Below, in pieces: positions 17,036-24,311 of a DNA stretch of 64,000 nt (position 1 is its first letter; every line of letters starts with the position of its first letter). The stretch lies in assembly GCA_030824965.1 (NCBI GenBank), contig JAPJQV010000001.1, positions 434,001 through 498,000 on the forward strand, in the 5' to 3' direction. The notes under the pieces are model-generated. The model was given only the letters and a program-made list of their open reading frames with translations, had not been told where the DNA came from and did not search any database. Made by a program: the position numbers and the translations under genes. The DNA is from Micavibrio sp. Lineage in GTDB: Bacteria > Pseudomonadota > Alphaproteobacteria > Micavibrionales > Micavibrionaceae.

Positions 17036-18766
17036 TTACGGCTTTTTATACCAGCTTTCCATCGTATTGCCGTAAAGCGCGGCTTTCTCCGGATGGGTGA
17101 GGGACGGCCAGGATGCGACCATATCCTTACCGCTATAGAACAAGGGGATGGCGATATGCTGCCATGTCAGAATCCGGTCGAGCGCATGGGTATGGGTCAG
17201 CAATTCTTCCCGCGTTTTAACGCGCGGAATATTTTTAGCGATGGCCTCGCTGGCCGGATGACACATGCCTGAATAGTTTAGCCGTCCGGGCTCTTTGGCG
17301 GCGCTGCATCCCCAGTAGAGGATTTGCTCAGTCCCGGGCGATAATGTGTTCTGCCAGAAATAAAGTGTCATGTCGTATTCATAGCCGAGCAGGCGGTCGT
17401 TGAACGCTGCCGCGTCCAGCGTGCGCATATTGACTGTAATACCGAGCCGCGCCAGAGAGCGTTTGAAAGCCAGGGCGATTTTTTCGTCATCGGCGCTGCC
17501 GAGTAGGATTTCAAAAGTGAATGCCTTGCCTGTTTTCTCATTTATACGCCTGCCGTCTTTGATGATCCAACCGGCCTGCTTGAGCAGGGCATCCGCTTTG
17601 CGTTGGGTGTCACGCGAAAGACTCTCCGGTTTCCACGCAAGCCCAAAAACTTCTTGCGGCAATTGCGTTTTGTAAGTCTCCAATAACTTCAATTCCGCTT
17701 CATCAGGTATACCCGACGCCGCCAGATTGGAATTGGCGAAGAAACTGTTGGTCGGCGTATACGCGCCATAAAAAATATTCTTATTGATCCAGTCATAATC
17801 GATCATCAGGGATAGGGCTTTTCGCACACGGATATCGTTGAACGGCTCGCGGCGCAGATTGAAAATCAAACCCCACATACGCTCGACGCGGCCATGTTTT
17901 AGGTTTTCCTGAATGATCTTGCCATTCGCCTGATATGACTTTGCCCAACGCCCGGGGTCTTGCTCTATGCGAAGACTTAGATCGCCTTTTTTAAAAGCTT
18001 CCAGCGCGACGGAATCGTCACGGAAATAATCGGTCGTGATACGGTCGAAATTATACAGGCCTTTATTGACGGGAAGGTCTTTCGCCCAGTAATCCTTGTT
18101 GCGCTCCAAAACGATGCGGCGGCCCGGATCTATTGAGCCGATTTTGTAGGGTCCACTCGTGACCGGAATGTCGAGCGTCGTCGTGTCGAATGTTTTGCCA
18201 GACCAATAAGACTTACTTAAAACCGGCATCATCGCGATAATCATGACGCTTTCGCGGTCATGGGCCTTACCCAATATAAACCTGATCGAATTATCGGTTG
18301 TCTCGACCTTGTCGACCAGCTTGTAAACGGCGCGCATATTCGGGCGGCCTTTTTCTTTCAAAGTATTGAAAGAATATAAAACGTCTTCAATTGTGATGGG
18401 CGAACCGTCGCTGAATTTAGCTAAAGGATTTAAATGAAAAGTAATGCTGGATCGATCTTCTGGGACATCGACTTTTTCTGCGATCAACGGATACAGCGTA
18501 AACGGCTCATCCCAGCTTCTGGCCATCAGCCGGTCATACACATAGTTCAAACCTTGCGCGGCCTTACCCTTGATCGTGAACGGATTAACCGTATCGAATG
18601 ACCCGAGCGCGGATTGTTTTAATTCTCCGCCCTTGGGCGCATCTTCTTTCGCATAAGGAAGGCTGGTAAAGCCGTCCTTTAACGCAGGCTCGCCATGCAT
18701 GGCAATTCCGTTTGCAAAAGCCGCGCCGGAATAAAAAAGCAACGCAAAGGCGAGGATTAATCTCAT
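17036..18766 (-). CDS. Extracellular solute-binding protein family 5 (YejA-like peptide binding)
   Basis: A 576-residue periplasmic binding protein with a signal peptide (MRLILAFALLFYSGAAFA, cleavage after AFA). The mature start GIAMHGEPALKDGFTSLPYAKEDAPKGGEL, the SFDTVNPFTIKG segment and YDRLMARSWDEPFTLYPLIAE are characteristic of the YejA branch of family 5, which binds peptides or microcin C-like compounds for an ABC importer. No YejB, YejE or YejF permease or ATPase genes are adjacent; instead the start overlaps the adenosine kinase stop by 4 bp (ATGA type coupling). The ligand is unknown. Full length for the family. Confidence 0.9.
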   Translation of the reverse strand: MRLILAFALLFYSGAAFANGIAMHGEPALKDGFTSLPYAKEDAPKGGELKQSALGSFDTVNPFTIKGKAAQGLNYVYDRLMARSWDEPFTLYPLIAEKVDVPEDRSSITFHLNPLAKFSDGSPITIEDVLYSFNTLKEKGRPNMRAVYKLVDKVETTDNSIRFILGKAHDRESVMIIAMMPVLSKSYWSGKTFDTTTLDIPVTSGPYKIGSIDPGRRIVLERNKDYWAKDLPVNKGLYNFDRITTDYFRDDSVALEAFKKGDLSLRIEQDPGRWAKSYQANGKIIQENLKHGRVERMWGLIFNLRREPFNDIRVRKALSLMIDYDWINKNIFYGAYTPTNSFFANSNLAASGIPDEAELKLLETYKTQLPQEVFGLAWKPESLSRDTQRKADALLKQAGWIIKDGRRINEKTGKAFTFEILLGSADDEKIALAFKRSLARLGITVNMRTLDAAAFNDRLLGYEYDMTLYFWQNTLSPGTEQILYWGCSAAKEPGRLNYSGMCHPASEAIAKNIPRVKTREELLTHTHALDRILTWQHIAIPLFYSGKDMVASWPSLTHPEKAALYGNTMESWYKKP

Positions 18767-19764
18767 GCCGCTATTTTAGTTTCCATCAGGTCTTTCAAAG
18801 ACACGGCAGGACGCGGGCCGTAATGGTCGATAACTTCCGCCGCCGCAAGCGAGCCGAGATTGCCGCATTGCTCCAATGACTTGCCCGATGTCAGGCCGAA
18901 AAGGAATCCCGCCGCATACACGTCGCCTGCGCCGGTCGTATCGACGATACGTTTCGGTTTCGCCGCCGCAATATCGATCGTCTCCTTTTCAGTAATGATT
19001 TTCGAACCTGCCGCTCCGCATGTGATAGCGACGATTTCACATTTGCCGCGTACGCTTTCGATAGCGTCTTCCAGAGTTGCCGTTTCATACAGCGCCTTGA
19101 TCTCGTCTTCGTTGCAGAAAAGAATATCGACATACTCTTCGACCAGCTTTTTGAAGTCTTCACGGTGTCGATTGACGCAAAACGGATCGGAAAGGGTTAG
19201 AGATAATTTACGATTGTTTTTCGCACAGATTTCGGCAGCCTTGAAAAAAGCGGCCTTGGCCGGAGCGGCATCGAACAAATAACCTTCGAGATAAGTGATA
19301 TCGGAATTGGCGATGATGTCTTCATTGACGTCTTCGGGCGCGAACTGGACGGAAGCGCCAAGGAAAGTATTCATCGTGCGCTGCGCGTCTTCAGTAACTA
19401 GGATCAGGCATTGTGCCGTCGGGGCGCCATCGACCAAAGGCGGCGTATCGAAATGTACGCCGATGGCACGGATATCATGGGTGAACACATCGCCGAACTG
19501 GTCGTTGGCGACTTTACCGATATATGCACCCTTGCCGCCGAAGGAGGCATAAGCCGCCATCGTGTTGCCCGCCGATCCGCCGGAAGCTTCCGTGGCCGGT
19601 CCCATAAGGCCATAAAGCTCTTGCGCGCGCTGCGCGTCGATCAGGGTCATGCTGCCCGGGTTCATGCCGAATTGCTTCTGGGACTCGATAAATTCATCGC
19701 TGGCAGGAGCAAGAATATCGACGATTGCATTTCCGATGGCGCACAGACCGAATTTGGTGGACAT
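18763..19764 (-). CDS. Adenosine kinase / PfkB-family sugar kinase
   Basis: A 333-residue ribokinase-fold kinase of the subgroup usually annotated as adenosine kinase in alphaproteobacteria. GGSAGNTMAAYASFGGKGAYIGKV (about residues 62-85) is the N-terminal PfkB signature, and DTTGAGD (275-281) is the C-terminal signature with the catalytic Asp and anion hole. LCAIGNAIVDILAPASD matches the usual start. The enzyme would phosphorylate adenosine or a related nucleoside with ATP; substrate is inferred from family resemblance. It precedes and is translationally coupled to the YejA-like binding protein gene, an arrangement also known from other alphaproteobacteria. Confidence 0.88.
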   Translation of the reverse strand: MSTKFGLCAIGNAIVDILAPASDEFIESQKQFGMNPGSMTLIDAQRAQELYGLMGPATEASGGSAGNTMAAYASFGGKGAYIGKVANDQFGDVFTHDIRAIGVHFDTPPLVDGAPTAQCLILVTEDAQRTMNTFLGASVQFAPEDVNEDIIANSDITYLEGYLFDAAPAKAAFFKAAEICAKNNRKLSLTLSDPFCVNRHREDFKKLVEEYVDILFCNEDEIKALYETATLEDAIESVRGKCEIVAITCGAAGSKIITEKETIDIAAAKPKRIVDTTGAGDVYAAGFLFGLTSGKSLEQCGNLGSLAAAEVIDHYGPRPAVSLKDLMETKIAA

Positions 19765-19832
19765 AAATAAGCCTTTGTAGTGTTGAATTTATTGATTTAA
19801 TACTAGAGGGATTTAGCATTAACAGGAAAGCC

Positions 19833-20432
19833 ATGCCACCAAAACCGAAGCCAAAAAAACAAAAACCACAAGTTTCTGTAAAAGACAGGATTATCGCATC
19901 GGCCCTGAAACTGGCATCCTTCCAAAGTTGGTCGTTTATCACGATACGCGATATCGCGGAGAACGCGGAAATCGGACTGGACGAGTTTTACGAGGTTTTC
20001 GATAGCAAGGATGATATCGTCACCGCTTACGGCCATCAGCTGGATCAGAAAGTCTTGCGGAATTTTTCCGATATTCATCCTGAAACGCCGGTGCGCGATT
20101 TGATTTTCGATGTGGTAATGGAGCGTTTCGATCTTGCCAATCATGATCGTGAAGGATTGAAATCCATTTTAAATTCCATGAAATCGGATCCGAAACATTT
20201 TTTTACCGCAGTGCCGCAACTGGGAATTTCGATGACAAAAATGCTCGAAGCCGCAGGTCTGGACGCGTATGGCCCGAAAGGTGTTGTCCGTGTCGCTGGA
20301 CTGACTGCTGCCGTTGCATGGGTTACTAAAACATGGCTTGAAGATGAAAGCGAAGATTTATCAAAAACCATGGCCGCTCTCGACAAAGTGCTTGAGCGGA
20401 TCGAGGGGTTGGCTGAGCGGTTTGGGTTGTAG
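19833..20432 (+). CDS. TetR-family transcriptional regulator
   Basis: A 199-residue TetR protein. After a Lys/Pro-rich start (KPKPKKQKPQ) the helix-turn-helix lies at about residues 15-62: VKDRIIASALKLAS, then FITIRDIAENAEIGLDEFYEVFDSKDDIVTAY with the usual Asp-Ile-Ala and F-x-x-K/S-x-D pattern. The ligand domain contains GVVRVAGLTAAVAWVTKTWLEDES, somewhat like the COQ9-type C-terminal segment found in alphaproteobacterial homologues. It is divergent from adenosine kinase, 68 bp away, and may control that gene; the ligand is unknown. The start at 19833 follows AACAGGAAAGCC with an AGGAA site. Confidence 0.85.
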   Translation: MPPKPKPKKQKPQVSVKDRIIASALKLASFQSWSFITIRDIAENAEIGLDEFYEVFDSKDDIVTAYGHQLDQKVLRNFSDIHPETPVRDLIFDVVMERFDLANHDREGLKSILNSMKSDPKHFFTAVPQLGISMTKMLEAAGLDAYGPKGVVRVAGLTAAVAWVTKTWLEDESEDLSKTMAALDKVLERIEGLAERFGL

Positions 20433-20456
20433 AGGATTAATTAAAACGATTTACTA

Positions 20457-20600
20457 ACCACAACGACACAACGACACAACGAATTAAGCGTTTATCTTAC
20501 TATCTCTATTGTTACTTATACTTATTAAGTTAAGAATTATAAAAGATAACCTAAGCCACTATATCCGACCTTACTCTCTAATCCGTTGTGTCGTTGTGGT
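20457..20600. repeat. 144-bp element with 17-bp perfect terminal inverted repeats
   Basis: ACCACAACGACACAACG (20457-20473) is the exact reverse complement of 20584-20600. The left end continues with a second, partial ACACAACGA unit. The 110 bp between are AT-rich and carry no reading frame. The element fills most of the 247-bp gap between the TetR and ribokinase genes, and the rest of that gap shows no gene. Size, ends and composition fit a miniature inverted-repeat element or a large hairpin; I see no clear target duplication. Confidence 0.65.
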
Positions 20601-20679
20601 CGATTGATAAGGTCGACAAATTGTTATATCATTGCATTTCGCTACTTATTTTTTACCGCTTACCGCCTACTATAGCTAA

Positions 20680-21624
20680 ATGATCATCGTCTTCGGCTCT
20701 TTGAATATGGACATGTCCGTGCGGCTGGAAAAACTGCCTCAAGCGGGCGAGACGATCTTATCCAATGAATATGATTTAAATCCCGGTGGCAAAGGCGCTA
20801 ATCAGGCTCTGGCTGCGGCACGGGCAGGCGCGAAAGTCGCTATCGTCGGCAAGGTCGGCGACGATAATTACGGGCGGTCGATAACAGAAGCGTTAAAGAG
20901 AGACGGCGTCATTGTTTCGGGCGTGGCGAAATCGGACGACCTGCCGACAGGCACAGCGCTTACCGCCCGCGATTCCGGCGGACAAAAGCAAATCATCATT
21001 CTCTCCGGCGCGAATGTTCAGGCTGCGGCGGATCAGATACCGGATGAAATACTTGTTCCCGGCAATGTGCTTCTCATGCAGATGGAATTACCCGTCGATG
21101 AAACGCTCACTGTGCTTGAACGTGCCAAGCAAAGAGGTTGTACCACCATTCTCAATATGGCGCCCGCCATTGCTATCCCCAAACGCGCGATCGGCAATCT
21201 GGATTACCTGATCGTCAACAGTATCGAGGTAAAACAGATTGCGGAAAAGCTGGGTTTGAGCATCGACAGTAATGCGATCAAGATCGCGCATAATCTTGCG
21301 AAAGAAGGTCAGTTGACCTGCCTTGTGACGCTTGGCAAAAGCGGCGCGGTAGCGGTAACGAAGGATAACCAGGCTTGGGGCGTGCCGACTTTGGATGTCG
21401 ATCAATCTCTCGTCGTAGATGTCAACGGGGCGGGAGATGCCTATTGCGGAACATTCGCGGCGGCTATACATGGGGGGCTCGGTTTACCCGAAGCGATGCG
21501 CAGGGCAACAATTGCTGCGACGCTATGTTGCATGAAACAAGGCGCGTTGCCATCGCTTCCATATCTGGATGATATCGAGACGAAACTCGCGGAGCTTCCA
21601 CAGGCGCAATCTGTGCAAATCTAG
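20680..21624 (+). CDS. rbsK: Ribokinase
   Basis: A 314-residue PfkB-family kinase that fits ribokinase: MIIVFGSLNMDMSVRLEKLPQAGET at the N terminus, NPGGKGANQALAAARAGA (about 33-51, first PfkB signature and substrate contact) and VNGAGDAYCGTFAAAI (248-263, catalytic Asp253). QMELPVDETL and LNMAPAI are further ribokinase blocks. It would make ribose 5-phosphate from ribose and ATP. No ribose transporter or RbsD/RbsR gene is adjacent. Asn replaces the more common Thr before GAGD, which is common in ribokinases. The start is 80 bp downstream of the inverted-repeat element. Confidence 0.9.
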   Translation: MIIVFGSLNMDMSVRLEKLPQAGETILSNEYDLNPGGKGANQALAAARAGAKVAIVGKVGDDNYGRSITEALKRDGVIVSGVAKSDDLPTGTALTARDSGGQKQIIILSGANVQAAADQIPDEILVPGNVLLMQMELPVDETLTVLERAKQRGCTTILNMAPAIAIPKRAIGNLDYLIVNSIEVKQIAEKLGLSIDSNAIKIAHNLAKEGQLTCLVTLGKSGAVAVTKDNQAWGVPTLDVDQSLVVDVNGAGDAYCGTFAAAIHGGLGLPEAMRRATIAATLCCMKQGALPSLPYLDDIETKLAELPQAQSVQI

Positions 21625-21711
21625 AATTTTGTGCGGTACAAAAATCTTCGACTCATATAAGCTTCCGCTCAAATAAGAAGACGTTAGATCTTTGATTTGG
21701 GAGTTTTTTCA

Positions 21712-22686
21712 ATGCTTGTCAGCAGCCAATTCGTTGGCGACGATGTCGTTATCCGACCGTCAATGTGTCAGAAAGGGGAGGTCCATTCTCTCCATTCGCT
21801 TTTTCCGTTAATGGCCCGTGGGTATAGTTTTCAGCGCATGCGCGAAATGCGTAAAGATATCGAACCGGAAATGATTGCGCAGACCCGTGACATTTTGATC
21901 GACAGGAATGGCGAGCATTTTCCTGATACGCAAGGGGAGAAGCTTCTTCACGATTACAAGGTTTTGCTTGATGAAAATATCCCGCCTTCCGTGGCGGGTT
22001 TTTTGCGAATGCATTTTCGCAAGGTCGCGCATGTCGACGATGCTGGTTTGACGGGCAAAAAGGACGATAAGGTCTGGGATTGGGCGGTCAATAACGGCTA
22101 CAATATTATTATCACCAAGGATCGGGCCAATATATCGGACAGGGATCTGACATATATAGCGACCCAGGATGCCAGAGCGATCTTGCGGTCTATGGATGAA
22201 AGGCAGGATTATAATTTCATGCTTTCCGATCTGCCGATGATTGTCCATCTTTCAGGAGGCTGTAATCCAAATATTGAATTGAAAATTCTTTTGCGGAATG
22301 AAAAAGGGAAAAGCAAATTATTCAATTTCATATCCAACCGGGCTACGCCTTATATCGACATTGTCGACGGCAAGATAATATGCGGCCCGACTTATTTCGA
22401 ATTACGGGGAAAGAATTTTATCGAGGATAACGATATCCCGGAATCGTCCTTTTCCCGAAAAATCGATACCCGCGAATTATTCAAGGCGCTTTGGCTGGGT
22501 AAATTAAGTCCTCACGAAATCAGGAATATGAAGTCTGACCGCGAGAGTAAAGTCGATGAACAGATTGAATCTTATATGCAGAAACTGGCGCGCTGCAGAC
22601 CGAGTGCGTTCAGAGAGCGTCGATTAGAGTTGCTAGCTCAAAATCCTTCTCCGATAAACCGCCAGCATCATGCGTCGTTAGAATAA
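21712..22686 (+). CDS. PIN-like (DUF5615 type) nuclease-fold protein with long flanking domains
   Basis: A 324-residue protein starting at the ATG at 21712 (MLVSSQFVGDD). Residues about 84-143 match the DUF5615 PIN-like fold: LLDENIPPSVAGFL (Asp87, Glu88), VDDAGLTGKKDDKVWDWA (Asp118/119) and IIITKDRANISD (Asp137, Asp143), so the acidic metal-binding set looks complete. Typical DUF5615 proteins are only about 110-120 residues and pair with a DUF433 antitoxin. This one has about 80 extra N-terminal and 180 extra C-terminal residues and no partner gene. The C-terminal part is basic near its end (RESKVDEQIESYMQKLARCR). Its last 77 bp overlap the convergent pterin dehydratase gene. Function unknown. 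Confidence 0.7.
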   Translation: MLVSSQFVGDDVVIRPSMCQKGEVHSLHSLFPLMARGYSFQRMREMRKDIEPEMIAQTRDILIDRNGEHFPDTQGEKLLHDYKVLLDENIPPSVAGFLRMHFRKVAHVDDAGLTGKKDDKVWDWAVNNGYNIIITKDRANISDRDLTYIATQDARAILRSMDERQDYNFMLSDLPMIVHLSGGCNPNIELKILLRNEKGKSKLFNFISNRATPYIDIVDGKIICGPTYFELRGKNFIEDNDIPESSFSRKIDTRELFKALWLGKLSPHEIRNMKSDRESKVDEQIESYMQKLARCRPSAFRERRLELLAQNPSPINRQHHASLE

Positions 22687-22900
22687 TCTCGACTTTATTG
22701 TAAACATTCGACCATTCGGGATGATGGTCCATGCTCTGCGCCAGCAACGCAACTTTGCTCATAAAACCAAAAGCCTCGACGAAGTTTTTGAATTTAAAAG
22801 ATTTTTGGATTTCGTCCCTGCCGGTTTCGCTTCGGTGGCTCCAGCCATTTAACTTTTCGGTGCGGCTTTTAATTTCCTGCGCATGAATTCTTTCTATCAT
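22610..22900 (-). CDS. phhB: Pterin-4a-carbinolamine dehydratase
   Basis: A 96-residue protein when started at the ATG at 22900 (MIERIHAQEIKSR). The family core is present: FKNFVEAFGFMSKVALLAQSMDHHPEWSNVYNKVEIILTTHDAGGLSEKDFELA (about 38-92) with the catalytic His pair in DHHPEW and the later HDAGG. The enzyme dehydrates 4a-hydroxytetrahydropterin to recycle the cofactor and is small and soluble. A longer upstream start (22990) is possible but adds residues not found in the family. Its 3' end overlaps the PIN-like gene. No aromatic amino acid hydroxylase is seen nearby. Confidence 0.92.
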   Translation of the reverse strand: MIERIHAQEIKSRTEKLNGWSHRSETGRDEIQKSFKFKNFVEAFGFMSKVALLAQSMDHHPEWSNVYNKVEIILTTHDAGGLSEKDFELATLIDAL

Positions 22901-23009
22901 TGGCAATGCTTCTCCATTTATCCTAGTATATGAGTCGTAATCTAAATATTTAAAGCTACGGGACAAGTTTGCGATGACGGCCAAGGCCATGTCCAGACAG
23001 GAAATTATA

Positions 23010-23411
23010 ATGAATTATTCATCTGCGCCGAGCGCGGATGATATAACCATCCTTGCAATGCAGGTTTTGAATACTCTGCCTGATGAGCTGGCCGAAGCCT
23101 GCGAGGAATTGGGTTTGCAGGTAGAAGAGTTTCCTGACGAAACCCTCGAAGCAGAAATGGAACTGGAAACCTCTTATGAGCTTCTGGCTTTATATAAATC
23201 GGGTAAAGAGCTTGCGCCCGGTGTTGAAAAGAAAGTCGCCAATGACGACGACATTCTTTTACTGTTCCGCCGTCCGATTTTGGATCTGTGGTGTGAAACC
23301 GGCGACGATCTGGCGGGCCTTGTGCGTGAAGTCGTCATAGAGGAGATTGCCCGGTCTCAAGAGTTCTCCGAAACCGATATCGCCAATATGCTGAAACAAT
23401 ATAATGCCTGA
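23010..23411 (+). CDS. Zincin-like metallopeptidase family protein lacking the HExxH motif
   Basis: A 133-residue protein (start 23010, MNYSSAPSADD, behind CAGGAAATTATA). Its layout matches the small COG3824-type zincin-like family: an N-terminal TLPDELAEACEELGLQVEEFPDE, then DDDILLLFRRPILD (80-93) and the helix LVREVVIEEIARSQEFSETDI. In that helix the family normally has HExxH, followed by HFGLSDE-like residues. Here the positions read Glu111-Glu112-Ile-Ala-Arg115, so both His ligands are gone. The protein is therefore probably catalytically inactive, a regulatory or structural relic. The fold assignment is by sequence pattern only. It is divergent from phhB. Confidence 0.65.
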   Translation: MNYSSAPSADDITILAMQVLNTLPDELAEACEELGLQVEEFPDETLEAEMELETSYELLALYKSGKELAPGVEKKVANDDDILLLFRRPILDLWCETGDDLAGLVREVVIEEIARSQEFSETDIANMLKQYNA

Positions 23412-23440
23412 TGGCTCGCGAAAGCGGCTATCGGTTGATC

Positions 23441-23701
23441 TTATAGCTTTTTCTTCCCGAATAATCGACTGACCCAGATCAACAGACATGCGCCGATAAA
23501 TCCTGCGATCAGGTAACCGATCCATCCCGCCAGCGCGATGCCCAGCACGTTGAATATGGCGTTACCGATAATCGCGCCTATAATACCCAAAATGATATTT
23601 GTAATTAATCCCTGATCGGATTTCATCGCTTTTTCAGCCAGCCATCCAGCCAATGCGCCGACGATTATCGCGGCAAACCATCCAAGTTGCTGTTCTTCCA
23701 T
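23441..23701 (-). CDS. GlsB/YeaQ/YmgE family membrane protein
   Basis: An 86-residue membrane protein with the Gly-rich pattern of the GlsB/YeaQ/YmgE (transglycosylase-associated, stress-linked) family: WFAAIIVGALAGWLAEKAMKSDQGLITNIILGIIGAIIGNAIFNVLG, then a third hydrophobic segment and the basic end RLFGKKKL. Three transmembrane helices are predicted. It follows the zincin-like gene convergently, with a 29-bp gap. The biochemical role of this family is not established. Confidence 0.9.
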   Translation of the reverse strand: MEEQQLGWFAAIIVGALAGWLAEKAMKSDQGLITNIILGIIGAIIGNAIFNVLGIALAGWIGYLIAGFIGACLLIWVSRLFGKKKL

Positions 23702-23816
23702 TGTAAAATTCCTTTTGTTTAATTCTCAATAAACATGAAATGACAGTGATAGTTCCGGCAGGAATGAGACTTATAAATATCTTGACATTAAGAGGAAAAT
23801 AGTCCTAAATTCCGTT

Positions 23817-24248
23817 ATGGTTGGTATGCTGCGAAAAACTAAACTGAGAAACTGGACAGCGCCACAAAGACAACAGCAAAGCGCGAAAATACGCGCTGAA
23901 AAAATCTGGTTGAAATCGACCGGTCCGAAAACCGACACCGGCAAGAAACGCTCATCGCGCAACGCGGTGAAACACGGCATGCGCTCGGCGCGTGTCGCGG
24001 CGTTCAAAAAACTTTTACGCCTACAAAACCGGCTTCTCGAAAAACTGAAAAAACGCGAACGCATCGAACGCGCCAAGCGCCGCTATGTGATCGCCATGCT
24101 CAAAATGGGCTATACGGCAAAAACTTTTAAAAAATTTCACGAACGAACTGAGAGACTGGCGGGGTTGGAGCGCAATGAATCGCCTTTCCGTCATTGCGAG
24201 GAGGCCGAAAGGCCGACGCGGCAATCCAGATGGCGGTGGAACAGGTAA
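23817..24248 (+). CDS. Basic protein of the 'STGPKT...NAVKHG' type with repeat-derived C terminus
   Basis: A 143-residue very basic protein (second ATG at 23826 gives 140). The N-terminal half contains QQSAKIRAEKIWLKSTGPKT and GKKRSSRNAVKHGMRS, a pattern I know from many short hypothetical proteins in proteobacteria and phages ('TGPKTPEGKARSSRNALKHG'), often near mobile elements. The middle is a Lys/Arg-rich helix (LLEKLKKRERIERAKRRYV). Residues from about 125 (RHCEEAERPTRQSRW) are the translation of the dispersed repeat at 24189-24233, so the original end has been overwritten. Function unknown; nucleic-acid binding is only suggested by charge. Confidence 0.55.
   Translation: MVGMLRKTKLRNWTAPQRQQQSAKIRAEKIWLKSTGPKTDTGKKRSSRNAVKHGMRSARVAAFKKLLRLQNRLLEKLKKRERIERAKRRYVIAMLKMGYTAKTFKKFHERTERLAGLERNESPFRHCEEAERPTRQSRWRWNR
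24189..24233. repeat. Dispersed palindromic repeat, half copy
   Basis: CGTCATTGCGAGGAGGCCGA and the following bases up to GGCAATCCAGATGG match the left half of the repeat at 12622-12661 with about four changes in 40 bases. The right, complementary arm is missing. The copy lies inside the C-terminal codons of the basic protein gene. Confidence 0.8.
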
Positions 24249-24311
24249 ATAGCGTGAATTGTTCACTAAAGTTCGCGATGGCTTTGTGCCTTCGTGTCTT
24301 AGGGGCAAAAA

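Noticed and set aside
20465..20482. Tandem ACACAACG units taken for a short CRISPR or satellite
   Set aside because: Only two partial units, no spacers and no cas genes; better explained as the end of the inverted-repeat element.
23782..23810. TTGACA with a 17-bp spacer and CTAAAT before the basic protein gene
   Set aside because: Only the -35 box is good; the -10 matches at three of six places and would put the transcript start on the first ATG.
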